From: a virus
Length of the DNA: 60,091 bases
Direction: 5' to 3' (one strand)
Virus record (IMG/VR): IMGVR_UViG_3300046095_000129
Coordinates: 1 to 60,091 of that record
In this document: piece after piece, positions 1-8,457 of the stretch
Position numbering within the stretch: position 1 is the stretch's first letter
How the letters are laid out: the number at the start of each line of letters is the position of its first letter
Program-made: the position numbers and the translations under genes
The notes under the pieces: model-generated
What the model saw: the letters and a program-made list of their open reading frames with translations, nothing else
Told to the model about the DNA's origin: nothing
The model's database searches: none

Positions 1-127
1 TCGGTCATCAGGAACCATGCATTGGTATCAGTCAAGAAGTGATTGATGCAGTACCCTTGTGGGATAGAGCCGTTGTTCTTCAAGGCGTTGATATCGTTGT
101 CGGCAGTGCCAACACGTAGATTGGTTT
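1..127. repeat. Terminal overlap, left copy
   Basis: These bases are identical to the last 127 bases of the window (59965-60091). The capsid gene reads straight through the join, so this is the overlap left when a circular molecule is assembled, not a biological terminal repeat. A length of 127 is a common maximum k-mer size in short-read assemblers. Confidence 0.95.
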
Positions 128-755
128 CCAGCAAGCGGGTTGCAGTGAACTGCAATGCTGGCGGGATGACCAATTTTTTGGGCTGTGCTGCGATCAGCAA
201 ACCGCGCTCATCAGTCCAAGCAGCGATCTGAATAACTGCGTTTTCCAACGAAGTTTCGTTCAAATCGGCTGCGGTTGCAGGACGGTTGCTGTTGGTTCCG
301 CCAGACACCAGAGGGTGAGCAGTAGAAATTAAAGAAACCCCGTCACCACCCACATACGCGCTACTGAAAGCGTTGTTGAGGGTTGCAGCGGCCTTGACTT
401 GCTTGGTATACGCCATTGCACGGGCCAGAGCCTTGGTGTAACGGGCAGACAGCGAGTCATACAGGTTGTCCTCAACAGCCTCTTCAGTGATGGAGAAGCC
501 AAGAGCGATAGTCTCGTGGTTGTACCGAGCCGTAAACGCTTCCTGTGCATTGTCATAAGCAATGGCAGAACCCTCGTTCTTAACTGGTGCAGCGGAGAAT
601 CCCGACAGCTTGGTCTCTTCTTCAAAAGAACGCTCTGATTTTTCAGTCTCATAAATTTCTTTATGTTCCTGTTGGTAGGTTGTGTATTCCAAACCAAACA
701 AAGCGTTCAGACCGGGAAGGAGTTCCTTCAGTAGTTGTGCGCGTGAAATAGCCAT
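1..755 (-). CDS. Major capsid protein, N-terminal 251 residues (gene wraps to 59808)
   Basis: Reads from the ATG at 755-753 to the window edge and continues in frame at 59964, ending at the TGA at 59808-59810; the joined gene is 912 nt, 303 residues. The protein begins MAISRAQLLKELLPGLNALF, a start I associate with capsid proteins of Mu-like and podovirus-like phages, and forms the icosahedral shell. It has no signal peptide or membrane segment. It follows the portal, scaffold and two small virion genes, the usual head-gene order. The next upstream gene ends 12 nt before its start. Assignment rests on family resemblance and position; the HK97-type fold is inferred. Confidence 0.82.
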   Translation of the reverse strand, partial: MAISRAQLLKELLPGLNALFGLEYTTYQQEHKEIYETEKSERSFEEETKLSGFSAAPVKNEGSAIAYDNAQEAFTARYNHETIALGFSITEEAVEDNLYDSLSARYTKALARAMAYTKQVKAAATLNNAFSSAYVGGDGVSLISTAHPLVSGGTNSNRPATAADLNETSLENAVIQIAAWTDERGLLIAAQPKKLVIPPALQFTATRLLETNLRVGTADNDINALKNNGSIPQGYCINHFLTDTNAWFLMT

Positions 756-767
756 GATTTATGCTCC

Positions 768-1373
768 TTATATGCCGAGTGAGTTATTGTACTGATGCAT
801 AGTCGCATTGATCTTGACAATAACTTCAGGGAAATTATCAGCAGCAGTGGCGGTATCCCGCACAACATCAATAACACGAATTGGCAGAGTAGCGGTTACA
901 GCGGTAGAGTCCAATAGAGCCACTGCTGAGTTGCCAGAGGTTGTTGAACCAGCGTTCTGAACCAACGTACCGTTATTGCCGATGGCGCTAATGCCAACAC
1001 CGGAGATAACAGTTGTGCCAGACACAACCGCCACTTGGAACAGCGTATCAGGATCATCAGCGACCACAGCGAAGATTTTAGTCCCCGAAGCGATTGCTTG
1101 ACTAGCCGGATAGAACTGTTGTTGCTGGATTTGCCCAGTTGAACTGTTGGTAAAACTAACACCCATAAACACACCGCAAGGTGTGGCAGTAGTTGTGCCC
1201 GTGTCCTTTTGGATTGTGCCGTCAGAAATGCGTTTCACTAAATCACCAAAGAAAATGTTTGTGGCATAGCCACTCGCAATTTCCATCAAGCGGGTTGACC
1301 CCGCAAATACCTGTCCACCGATTAGGTTTACAGGCTTTAGACCGTAAGGGGCCGAGACTGTAGGATAAGCCAT
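768..1373 (-). CDS. Probable virion (head) protein, 201 aa
   Basis: The product begins MAYPTVSAPYGLKPVNLIGG and is rich in Ala, Val, Thr and Gly, with many short alternating hydrophobic stretches typical of a beta-rich virion protein. It has no signal peptide, membrane segment or cysteine cluster. It lies directly upstream of the capsid gene and downstream of the scaffold, where phages often place a head decoration or minor capsid protein. I recognise the type as a recurrent virion protein of environmental podovirus-like phages but cannot name a family. Decoration protein is an inference from position. Confidence 0.6.
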   Translation of the reverse strand: MAYPTVSAPYGLKPVNLIGGQVFAGSTRLMEIASGYATNIFFGDLVKRISDGTIQKDTGTTTATPCGVFMGVSFTNSSTGQIQQQQFYPASQAIASGTKIFAVVADDPDTLFQVAVVSGTTVISGVGISAIGNNGTLVQNAGSTTSGNSAVALLDSTAVTATLPIRVIDVVRDTATAADNFPEVIVKINATMHQYNNSLGI

Positions 1374-1385
1374 TTAAAACTCCTG

Positions 1386-1835
1386 TTATTTAGAACCAGA
1401 ACCAAATCCTTGTCCACGAGTGCTTGTAGATTTTCGGTCTGCAAACAAAGGCATACGAGGGTCGTTGTTCCGCATGAAACTATTATCCACTGACTCCATC
1501 TGCTCAGATGCGTGTTTGTCATAGTACTGCTTTCGGGCCTCTGTGCGGTCGGATGGCTGTTTGCATAACATCAGTCCACCGATTTCCACATTACCACTAG
1601 CACTACCAACAATCATCAGTTCAGGATGGTCTACTGCTTTTACTGGCTCCCAACCATCTCGCATTTGGCGAGATACATTGGTGTGGTGTGCTGTTCCGTT
1701 TACATGCGTTGCAATCCAACGGAACGAGTACCCCGGTTCAGGAGTCGGGTCTGGCAGTGAAGAGGGCGGCACATAGACCGTCCGTGCATTTTTATCGCGT
1801 GACACTAGGTCGCGGGGGGTACGAGCATCAGCCAT
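1386..1835 (-). CDS. Hypothetical head-module protein, 149 aa
   Basis: The start overlaps the stop of the scaffold gene (ATGGCTGA arrangement), so translation is probably coupled to it. The product is hydrophilic, with proline-rich stretches near residues 24-34 and a Ser/Gly-rich tail (residues 135-149). It has no catalytic motif that I can identify. Lying between scaffold and decoration-type genes suggests a role in capsid assembly, but nothing in the sequence proves it. Confidence 0.6.
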   Translation of the reverse strand: MADARTPRDLVSRDKNARTVYVPPSSLPDPTPEPGYSFRWIATHVNGTAHHTNVSRQMRDGWEPVKAVDHPELMIVGSASGNVEIGGLMLCKQPSDRTEARKQYYDKHASEQMESVDNSFMRNNDPRMPLFADRKSTSTRGQGFGSGSK

Positions 1836-2748
1836 TTTGATTCTCCAGTTTAGCTACTTGAACAGCATATTGTTGAGGGGTCAGTCCAAACTTTTTCGCC
1901 AACGCCATTTGCGTTAGTGTAAGCTGAACTTTCTTTGGCCCTGACGAACGAGTCGCCGAGGCTACAACAGATGAAGGTCGAGTGCTTCGTGCTTCACGCC
2001 CCCCAAATGATTCTGGGAAGGTGCTCCGCATCCGGGCATCAATACGTTCAAAATACTCGTCCGAGCGGGGGTCTACCCCCGAATTCACTAGTTTTTGGTG
2101 CAGCCCTAGTGAAAAGCTGGTTAATTCTTCGTTCCCCGGAGCGCCAAACCACTGGTTTTTTGCTTGCCAGCGCAAGGTTTTGTCATCAGGTTCTACCGCT
2201 ACGGGTTCCGATTTCCGTATTTGTACACTATCTGAAGCCGTTTGTAAAGGGGTTGGCCTAAAATTCTGGGCTGAAATCATCTTCAGCTTGGCATCCGTCA
2301 GTGCTTCCTGTGCCGCAATGATAGCATCAGTATCAAAAGCCTCCTGTGCTGCCTTGTAGTTACGCCTTGCAGTCTCAAGCTCACTGCCAACCGCCTGTTT
2401 TACGGTTTCTGCGTACTGTTGAGCACCATTATTGGCGTAATTCTTCAGTTGCCGGTTCTCATCCAGCAATTGTTGGGCAAGATTCTCAAGTTCTTGCTTT
2501 TCTCGGATCGTGGACTCTTTTGCACGGCGTTCGTCGTGTCGGGCATGGGTCAATTCCTTGATCCGACCCTTTACTTTGTCCGAATATGAGTTGATTTCCT
2601 CATCTGTGGGGTCTTCAACAGGTCGGTCAAGAGCTTGTCGTCCCCTGTCTTGGGCTGGGGTGTCATCCACAACCTCAATTTCAACCTCAAACTCTTTTTC
2701 ATCAGCTTTTGCTGCAATTTCATCAGGAAATTCAAACTTTTCAGCCAT
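1828..2748 (-). CDS. Scaffolding protein (probable), 306 aa
   Basis: A highly charged protein with an acidic N-terminus (residues 1-50), a long predicted coiled coil (about 55-165, rich in Glu, Arg, Gln and Lys) and a basic C-terminal segment. This composition is typical of phage scaffolding proteins, whose basic C-terminus contacts the capsid protein and whose helical body organises the procapsid. A good ribosome site (GAGGAG, 6 nt from the ATG at 2748) supports the start. It lies between the co-chaperonin and the head genes. The assignment is by architecture and position only. Confidence 0.68.
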   Translation of the reverse strand: MAEKFEFPDEIAAKADEKEFEVEIEVVDDTPAQDRGRQALDRPVEDPTDEEINSYSDKVKGRIKELTHARHDERRAKESTIREKQELENLAQQLLDENRQLKNYANNGAQQYAETVKQAVGSELETARRNYKAAQEAFDTDAIIAAQEALTDAKLKMISAQNFRPTPLQTASDSVQIRKSEPVAVEPDDKTLRWQAKNQWFGAPGNEELTSFSLGLHQKLVNSGVDPRSDEYFERIDARMRSTFPESFGGREARSTRPSSVVASATRSSGPKKVQLTLTQMALAKKFGLTPQQYAVQVAKLENQNG

Positions 2749-2758
2749 TTTCTACTCC

Positions 2759-3187
2759 TCAAGCACGAGTTAAGCCTCGCGGGTCTTGCACAACAGCGTC
2801 TACTTGGTCATCATTAAGCAGACGGAACTCTTTGCCGTAGATTTTGAAGCGTGTGCCGGAATAGGTACGCACCAAAACAAAATCTCCAGCCTTACACCAC
2901 GCACCACCGGGGAACTTGACCTGATCTTTGTACGCATCAGGGCCAATTTTTACAACAAAGAGCACGGTGGTGGCGTGTTCTTCTTGCCGCATGTAGGGAT
3001 CAGCTTTGACAATGCTGGAATTCTCAAAGGTTTTTTCTACATCAGGCACAACACACAACAATTTCCAACCTGTGGGGTCGGGCAACTGTGTGGCTTTCTC
3101 TTCTTGGGACGCATCTTCACTAGGGTTTTCCCTAGGTCGGATAGTTTTTGGCAAACTAATGCCGGGTGGAAGAATCAGATTACTCAT
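2759..3187 (-). CDS. GroES-like (Cpn10) co-chaperonin, 142 aa
   Basis: The C-terminal third carries the end of a Cpn10 fold: GDFVLVRTYSGTRFKIYGKE followed by a short acidic segment, matching the bacterial GroES pattern of GD-VL then SGT-K-GKE. The first 40 residues are an extra proline-rich extension, so the protein is longer than the roughly 95 residues of GroES. I chose the ATG at 3187, which overlaps the upstream stop (ATGAGTAA) with AAAGAG just before it, rather than the longer frame from 3217. Phage co-chaperonins such as T4 gp31 cap the host GroEL to fold capsid protein. No GroEL is encoded here, so it would act on host GroEL. Confidence 0.72.
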   Translation of the reverse strand: MSNLILPPGISLPKTIRPRENPSEDASQEEKATQLPDPTGWKLLCVVPDVEKTFENSSIVKADPYMRQEEHATTVLFVVKIGPDAYKDQVKFPGGAWCKAGDFVLVRTYSGTRFKIYGKEFRLLNDDQVDAVVQDPRGLTRA

Positions 3188-3374
3188 CGGCTCTTTCTGC
3201 TTTGTCAGCAAGGTCAATTAAATAACGCTCTGCGAGAGCTAGACCCTGAATAGTCCCGCAGAGTTTTTGGTACTCTTCAAAATTGCGACAAGCACCCCCA
3301 GCCAAGTCATCGGCGTAGTTGTTCATGTCGGTACGAATCTTTTCGCGCAGTACCCGCACAAAATCTTTGATCAT
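3180..3374 (-). CDS. Small hypothetical protein, 64 aa
   Basis: A short, mostly helical, charged protein lying between portal and co-chaperonin genes. Its start overlaps the portal stop by 4 nt and its stop overlaps the next start, so all three are probably translationally coupled. No motif is recognised. The tight packing and good coding character support a real gene with a role in head assembly. Confidence 0.62.
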   Translation of the reverse strand: MIKDFVRVLREKIRTDMNNYADDLAGGACRNFEEYQKLCGTIQGLALAERYLIDLADKAERADE

Positions 3375-5905
3375 GTTGGCGCTTTCGGTGTTTTTGGTTG
3401 TTGCATGGCCTGTGCCCTGCTCTTGGCAACATCAATACCCATCCTGACCCCAGATTCTTGTTGCTGCGCTGACAGTTTTGCTTTGCTGTCCTGTATCTGC
3501 GCCCCAACTTTCAACCCGGCAAGCTGGCTTTGCAACTGCGCTTTCTGTTGCTCCAGTTTGATCTTGTCAGCTTGTGTTGTGGCGTCCACAAGCAGCTTCT
3601 TCTCTTGCATAGCCGCCTGTTGAGCCATCTGCTGGTTCTTGGACTGCAACTGCTGCATGGCAAGCTGGTTCTTCATTTGAGAGTCTTGCGCCTTGATTTG
3701 CAACTCCTGCTGCTTAATCTGAAGCTCCATCTGTTGCATTTGAATCAACGGGTCTTGTTGATTTTGTTGTGCTTGCTGCTGCGCCGCCTGCGCTTGGTTC
3801 TGTTGCAAGACCTGTTGAGCAGCTTGAGCCAGCATCCCAGACAGAGCCGTTTCAACTTCGGGTGGCAGCTTCTCATCTTGCGGAGGCATGGGCATCCCAA
3901 GTTGCTGCTCAATCTGCTGTCGGTACTGGAACCCAACATGCTCTGCAAGGTGAGCCATCATGGCCCCCTGAATAAGAGGAGCCTTGGGGCTTTGTCCAAT
4001 TACTTGAGTTACAGACGGGTCTTGCATCATGGCTTGGTGCACTGCAATATGCGCCTTGTGATCTTGGTACGAGAAAGCCTTGACAGGCTCTCCTTTGATG
4101 ATCATCATGTTCTCAGTCACCGGGTCTAGCGGTTTCTGGTCATCTGGCAGGGGAACCAATTTATCTGCGTTCTTAATCCCCAAAACCTCCAGCATGTTGC
4201 GGTGCAACTGAGGCAAGTCATAGATATCCGGGGCCATCTGCGCCATCTGAATCACAGCTTGGTACTGGACAACCCGCTGGCTCATGGTGGCTGCATTCGG
4301 GTCACTGACCGGAATCACATCCACATCGTCGTAGTCTTCCTTCTTGGCTTTCCTGTCCCCAATTTCAGGCTCATAGGTATAGTCAGGGTCGGTGTAGTCG
4401 GCAATGATCCGGGCCAGCAGCTTGAGTTCTTGTTTAAACGCAGCATGAACCCTAGCCTGCACTGCGGTCATCACCTTGAGTTGGCGCTCAAGCAACGCCA
4501 GCGTAGTGCCTACCGGCGACTGCCCCGACATGTCGCTGATCTTTAAATCTGCGGTGGCGGCAAACCTACGGCCTTCCTCAACAATATTTCCCAGCAGGGT
4601 GTAGAGAACTTGGCTTGGTTCCTTGTAAGGCAACGGCAGGATGTTGTCCCGCATCACCCCAGAGCCAATGTCTACATCTCGCCATTCACCGGGGGCAATG
4701 GGGGTGTCATCTCCCTTGATTCGGAGTCCTCTGGTCTTGAGACCACCCGGCAAGTTGGACAGTGTTCCTGCGTCCACAAGCTGTCGCATAATGCTGGTAG
4801 CCGACTTCGCAAACCCTCCGATGAGGTGGAAAAGGCCGAAGCCGTAAGCCCCAAAACCCGGAATGTATTGGTAGTGAACGAAGTGTTGTCGTTTAAGTCG
4901 GAGGTCGTCATCTTCTTCCCAGTTGCGGCGAATCGCCAAAACATCGCCCGTGCCCTTGATTAGCGTCACGACATACGGCAGCATGATCCCGGTCTCTTCA
5001 CCTTCTTTGTCGGTGTCCTCAAACCCCTTCAAATCAAGGTCTGCATGAATTTCATACAGGGTGAAACGGTCATCGTTTAAATCACTGAACCCGGTCTCTT
5101 TGTCCTTGGCCTTCTCAATGTCGGTGGTCTCTTTGGTTGGATCACCAATGTCACATTCCCGGTAAAAACCAGCGGATTGCAGCTTTAATATCTCATTCTT
5201 GGTCTTGTGCATCACATGGGTGACGCGATAGCAAGACTGAATGTCTGATGCCCCATAGGGCAACAAGATATCTTCTGCTGGGATAAATATGGATATCTGC
5301 CTACCAAGGCTTGGGTCGTAGTAGACCTTCTTAAACGCAGAGCCTGTTGCCGGTAGACTCCACAGCATCCTCTCATGCTCTGCCCTGAACTCAACCATCT
5401 TCTCAGTCAGTTGATAGTTCATATCTTCCTGAACCCTGACAGCCGACTCCTTCTTCTCCTTGGTCTCTTTACCAATAATCTTGGTTTTCACCGGGCCAGC
5501 AGCCGGGAAGGTTTCGGTGATGGTCTCGCTTTGGAAGCGCACAACTGCCTCTGTGATCATGGGGTGGAATACCCCACAAGCACCATTCCAAGGCTCTGTG
5601 CGCTCTTCATACTGCAAACCCAACAGCTTCAACCCTTCTGTGTAGGCTTTCTCCCAATCCTTGCGGCCTGCTTTGTCATTGTCAATTTCTGATGCCAGAT
5701 CAGAACCAAGGGTCTGCATGGCTCCATCAGACATTTCCTCTGCAAGATTTGCAGAAAAATCTCCAGCATCTTCTGCATCAGGATCAATCTCAATCTCCAT
5801 GCTCATCGACTCCGGGTCAACAATCTCGATCTCAATGGCTTCCTCGCCCATGTTATCCAATCCCATCGGGGCTTGGTACAGCGCTTTGTCAATGTTGGTT
5901 GCCAT
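3371..5905 (-). CDS. Portal protein, 844 aa
   Basis: The dodecameric portal forms the vertex through which DNA is packaged and ejected and on which the tail is built. The large size, the position right after the large terminase, and segments such as EPWNGACGVFHPMI (about residues 102-115) fit a P22/podovirus-type portal. Residues 1-65 are strongly acidic. The last ~200 residues are an unusual Gln/Ala-rich coiled coil (many QQ and QA pairs), reminiscent of the long helical barrel of P22-type portals that projects into the capsid. Long plus-strand frames opposite this part are compositional shadows. Confidence 0.85.
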   Translation of the reverse strand: MATNIDKALYQAPMGLDNMGEEAIEIEIVDPESMSMEIEIDPDAEDAGDFSANLAEEMSDGAMQTLGSDLASEIDNDKAGRKDWEKAYTEGLKLLGLQYEERTEPWNGACGVFHPMITEAVVRFQSETITETFPAAGPVKTKIIGKETKEKKESAVRVQEDMNYQLTEKMVEFRAEHERMLWSLPATGSAFKKVYYDPSLGRQISIFIPAEDILLPYGASDIQSCYRVTHVMHKTKNEILKLQSAGFYRECDIGDPTKETTDIEKAKDKETGFSDLNDDRFTLYEIHADLDLKGFEDTDKEGEETGIMLPYVVTLIKGTGDVLAIRRNWEEDDDLRLKRQHFVHYQYIPGFGAYGFGLFHLIGGFAKSATSIMRQLVDAGTLSNLPGGLKTRGLRIKGDDTPIAPGEWRDVDIGSGVMRDNILPLPYKEPSQVLYTLLGNIVEEGRRFAATADLKISDMSGQSPVGTTLALLERQLKVMTAVQARVHAAFKQELKLLARIIADYTDPDYTYEPEIGDRKAKKEDYDDVDVIPVSDPNAATMSQRVVQYQAVIQMAQMAPDIYDLPQLHRNMLEVLGIKNADKLVPLPDDQKPLDPVTENMMIIKGEPVKAFSYQDHKAHIAVHQAMMQDPSVTQVIGQSPKAPLIQGAMMAHLAEHVGFQYRQQIEQQLGMPMPPQDEKLPPEVETALSGMLAQAAQQVLQQNQAQAAQQQAQQNQQDPLIQMQQMELQIKQQELQIKAQDSQMKNQLAMQQLQSKNQQMAQQAAMQEKKLLVDATTQADKIKLEQQKAQLQSQLAGLKVGAQIQDSKAKLSAQQQESGVRMGIDVAKSRAQAMQQPKTPKAPT

Positions 5906-5917
5906 GTCAGTGCTTTC

Positions 5918-7462
5918 TTAATAGTATGCAGCTTGTCTGCCACGCCTGAATATTCTAGGCTCTTCTTTCTCATCAGACTCCAACGAGATGAATCCGCCTT
6001 GGCGGTAGCGTAGCAGCGCTTGTGTGGTGGTGTCAACGTAGTCGTCATGCTCCCCCACAGGGAACGCTGCCATTTCTTCTATAACCTCCCGTGCCCAACG
6101 GGTGTCTGGAGCCCATACTTTACCCGAAGTGAACAGGTCAGCTACGGCATTCATCCGCACCATTTTGTCGTTTCCCCGGCTGGGGGTGAACTCTTGCACA
6201 GGTATGCCCATTGCCCGGAGTTCTTGAATCAGAGGAGACCCGGCGGCTTTCTTCTCCACAATAATACTATCAGGTTCCCAATCTTTCCAGTGTTTCAGCG
6301 CTACGGATTTCAACTCTGGGAAGGCCATCCGGTCTTTAAACGCATCCAGCAGTATGAGTTGGGGGGAGCCGTTTTCTTCGTCGTTGTACCAAATCCCCCA
6401 TGTTGTGCACGCACTGTAGTCAGCGGTGGTCTTGGTCTCAAAAGCGGTGTCCCACGACTGTATGATGTACTCACACTTGGGCGCATCATCATGGGGCCAG
6501 ACTCGCCAATCTTTACGGGAGACCACTGCCGACATGTCTGATGTGGGCTGCTGCATGTACTGTGCGTTCCAATACCGAGGCTCCAAACTGGCTTTTTTCT
6601 GCAACATCGACTCCAGCGGCCACTGTTCAGGCCACAGGGCTTTACCCGAAGGCAGGATGGCGGGTAGCTCCACGATCTCCCACGGCATGGAGTCCGGGTT
6701 CTTGGTTTGGTAGTCAAGCAGCCGCCCGGTCAAGTCCAGTAGTGACCAACGGGTCATTACCACGATAATGGCTCCCCCCGGCATCAGTCGTTGTAGCGGC
6801 CCGGTCTGAAACCATGACCATGCCGTATCAAACGCCAAGCGGCTGTTGACCTTTATATCTTGCTCCGAATGCGGGTCATCAATGACGAATAGGTCAGCGC
6901 CGCGCCCAGCAAGTGCACCGCCAACACCCGCTGCGTAGTACTGACCCCCGGCTGTAGTTGACCATTTACCGGCGGCTTTTTGGTCGCTGGCAACAAGGGT
7001 GTTGGGGAAGATTTCATGGTACTCCTCCGAGTCAATTAAGTTACGTACTCGTCTGCCATAGTCTTCGGACAGGGACGCCGTGTGTGTCCCCATGATGATT
7101 TTCTTTTCTGGGTACTTGCCTAAGAAGTATGCAGGGAACAGGTAAGAGGCAAATTCAGATTTTCCGTGCCGAGGGGCTATGTTGACAATTACCCGTTTCT
7201 TGTTGCCCTCAATCACATCCGTAAATATCTTTGCCAGCTTGCGGTGATGGGGGCCAATCTTAAATCCGGGGTACACACCTTGAGCAAATCCCAAGGGGCT
7301 GTGTTTGGCGGCAGTTAGTCTGGCGCGTTCCTCACGAATACTCAAGTCATCAAATAGCTCAATCTTGTCCTGCAATGACATGGATGGCAAAGCGCGTTGG
7401 AGCGCTTCCAGTTCCACCTTACTTAGGCTGGTCAGTGTCTGTAGGTTCATTAACTGGGACAT
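5918..7462 (-). CDS. terL: Terminase large subunit (packaging ATPase-nuclease), 514 aa
   Basis: The motor that cuts concatemeric DNA and drives it through the portal. The ATPase domain shows a Walker A variant NIAPRHGKSE (residues 94-103, Lys101), Walker B FVIDDP (192-197) and a TRW coupling motif (237-239). The RNase H-like nuclease domain shows SWDTAF (Asp338), IVEKKAAG (Glu403) and EHDDYVD (Asp473/474), the three acidic residues expected for metal binding. The full set of motifs makes the call secure. The start overlaps the end of the small-subunit gene by 44 nt; the Met at 7450 is an alternative start. Confidence 0.93.
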   Translation of the reverse strand: MSQLMNLQTLTSLSKVELEALQRALPSMSLQDKIELFDDLSIREERARLTAAKHSPLGFAQGVYPGFKIGPHHRKLAKIFTDVIEGNKKRVIVNIAPRHGKSEFASYLFPAYFLGKYPEKKIIMGTHTASLSEDYGRRVRNLIDSEEYHEIFPNTLVASDQKAAGKWSTTAGGQYYAAGVGGALAGRGADLFVIDDPHSEQDIKVNSRLAFDTAWSWFQTGPLQRLMPGGAIIVVMTRWSLLDLTGRLLDYQTKNPDSMPWEIVELPAILPSGKALWPEQWPLESMLQKKASLEPRYWNAQYMQQPTSDMSAVVSRKDWRVWPHDDAPKCEYIIQSWDTAFETKTTADYSACTTWGIWYNDEENGSPQLILLDAFKDRMAFPELKSVALKHWKDWEPDSIIVEKKAAGSPLIQELRAMGIPVQEFTPSRGNDKMVRMNAVADLFTSGKVWAPDTRWAREVIEEMAAFPVGEHDDYVDTTTQALLRYRQGGFISLESDEKEEPRIFRRGRQAAYY

Positions 7463-8150
7463 CCACTACGTCAATCACATGCATGAACTTGTTCAGTTTT
7501 TCTTTGATGCGCTGCTCCAGTTCGCTATCAGACATGTCGGCTTTCTTGATCTCCACACGTTCCGTAAATAGCGCCACCTCAGTTACCTTGCCCAGCATCT
7601 CCAACGCTTTGAGTCGGAAGCGGGTGTCGGGGTTTTTGGTTTCTTCAAGTATCTGTGACACGGCGTAGCCGCGAAGTTCTTTGGCCTGTTCTACAAAAGC
7701 CCAATCGTATGCTGTCAGCATCCCTACCAGATGTCGCACCGCTTGGGGTGTCTTGACGTTGGTGAGCGCCAACTTGGTGTCTTGGGGTGGGCCTCCAGCA
7801 ACCATCGTGGCAAATGCTGACCGCACTGCCTGTGAGTCCGCAGCCGTCTCAATCTCTTCGTCTGGGATAGCGCCGAGTTGTTTTAACCAATCTGCCGTTT
7901 TAACTTTGGCGTCGATGATGTCCGCAGCCGACTGATTGGCAATAGGGGTGACTACACTCCCGGCTGGGGTGTTTTCTATTTCGGGGTGGTATTCCCCGTT
8001 GATGAGGTGGTTAAACATAGGCAGTACGTAATAGTGTACACTCCTTTTTGAGTGGCGGTAGTTTCCGTTGCTTCTCCTTGATAGGTATACCCTGTCTTTA
8101 CCCCCCGCACTGGGGGGTTTTTTTATGGCTACTTGTCTAACATTAGACAT
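7419..8150 (-). CDS. terS: Terminase small subunit (probable), 243 aa
   Basis: The gene lies immediately before and overlaps terL, the normal place for the DNA-recognition subunit. The product is helical, with a charged C-terminal region (residues 190-230) that could mediate oligomerisation or contact with TerL. Two starts are possible: the ATG at 8150, giving a very basic N-terminal extension, and the ATG at 8018 (MFNHLINGEYHPE). Neither has a clear ribosome site. The longer version would place a perfect palindrome and a terminator-like hairpin (8101-8149) inside codons 1-17, which makes the shorter start worth considering. Confidence 0.7.
   Translation of the reverse strand: MSNVRQVAIKKPPSAGGKDRVYLSRRSNGNYRHSKRSVHYYVLPMFNHLINGEYHPEIENTPAGSVVTPIANQSAADIIDAKVKTADWLKQLGAIPDEEIETAADSQAVRSAFATMVAGGPPQDTKLALTNVKTPQAVRHLVGMLTAYDWAFVEQAKELRGYAVSQILEETKNPDTRFRLKALEMLGKVTEVALFTERVEIKKADMSDSELEQRIKEKLNKFMHVIDVVDVPVNEPTDTDQPK
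8101..8124 (+). terminator. Rho-independent terminator, plus orientation
   Basis: CCCCCCGCACTGGGGGG forms a 6-bp GC stem with a 5-nt loop, followed by seven T. It would stop plus-strand (rightward) transcription. No plus-strand gene ends here, so the likely role is to block antisense read-through into the divergent control region. In the minus direction there is no T tract, so late transcripts would pass. It lies inside the longer reading of the small terminase gene. Confidence 0.6.
8134..8149. promoter_or_regulatory. Operator-like palindrome
   Basis: TGTCTAAcaTTAGACA is a perfect 7+7 inverted repeat with a 2-bp centre, placed exactly at the 5' end of the late transcription unit. Size and symmetry fit the site of a dimeric helix-turn-helix repressor. 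A half-site TTAGACA recurs at 9807-9813. The binding protein is unknown; the 92-residue HTH protein at 25437 is a candidate by inference only. Confidence 0.5.
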
Positions 8151-8252
8151 AGTATGGGGTGGATTTTTATAATTTTTGTGGGGGGTGGTGCTTTGTTTTG
8201 ATAGGGGGTGGGTGCTGTGTAGGTTGCGTGTTTTGCAGAAATGTGCATTTGT

Positions 8253-8269
8253 ATATTTCGTAGAAATAT
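8253..8269. promoter_or_regulatory. Inverted repeat, possible operator
   Basis: ATATTTCgtaGAAATAT is a perfect 7-bp inverted repeat with a 3-bp centre in the divergent control region, about 130 bp upstream of the early -10 box. It differs from the TGTCTAA palindrome, so it would bind a different factor or the host nucleoid proteins that prefer such AT-rich sites. Confidence 0.4.
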
Positions 8270-8396
8270 GGGGTATGGCTATGGATTAGTGTTGTTGTAT
8301 GAGCGGTGCAGCTTGGCCCCAAAGGGGGCTGGGGGTACGGTGGGGTCTGAGACTACTGCATTTCTACTCTCCTGAGATTACTGCAAATACCCCTTA

Positions 8397-8405
8397 TGGT
8401 ATAAT
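8397..8405 (+). promoter_or_regulatory. Early promoter, extended -10
   Basis: TGGTATAAT is a consensus sigma-70 -10 box with the TGn extension. No good -35 is present (ATTACT or TTACTG at 16-17 bp), as is usual for extended -10 promoters. Transcription would start near 8412, putting a 10-bp palindromic hairpin at about +23 and the first early gene at about +73. This is the best promoter seen for the whole early unit. Confidence 0.65.
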
Positions 8406-8434
8406 AGAGGCATCGGTTGGGGGTTCCCGCCGAT

Positions 8435-8457
8435 AGAGGGAGAATGGTTCTCCCTCT
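8435..8457 (+). repeat. Early-region palindrome, copy 1
   Basis: Arms AGAGGGAGAA and TTCTCCCTCT are perfectly complementary around a 3-nt TGG loop. It lies between the early promoter and the first early gene. It belongs to a six-member family with the core GGAGAAC-n-GTTCTCC, all in the plus-strand early region. Confidence 0.8.

Noticed and set aside
1-127. Direct terminal repeats of a linear genome
   Set aside because: A coding frame crosses the join perfectly and the length fits an assembler k-mer.
3530-4129. Plus-strand Leu-rich open frame opposite the portal C-terminus
   Set aside because: It is the complement of Gln-rich coding DNA; no ribosome site and no domain.
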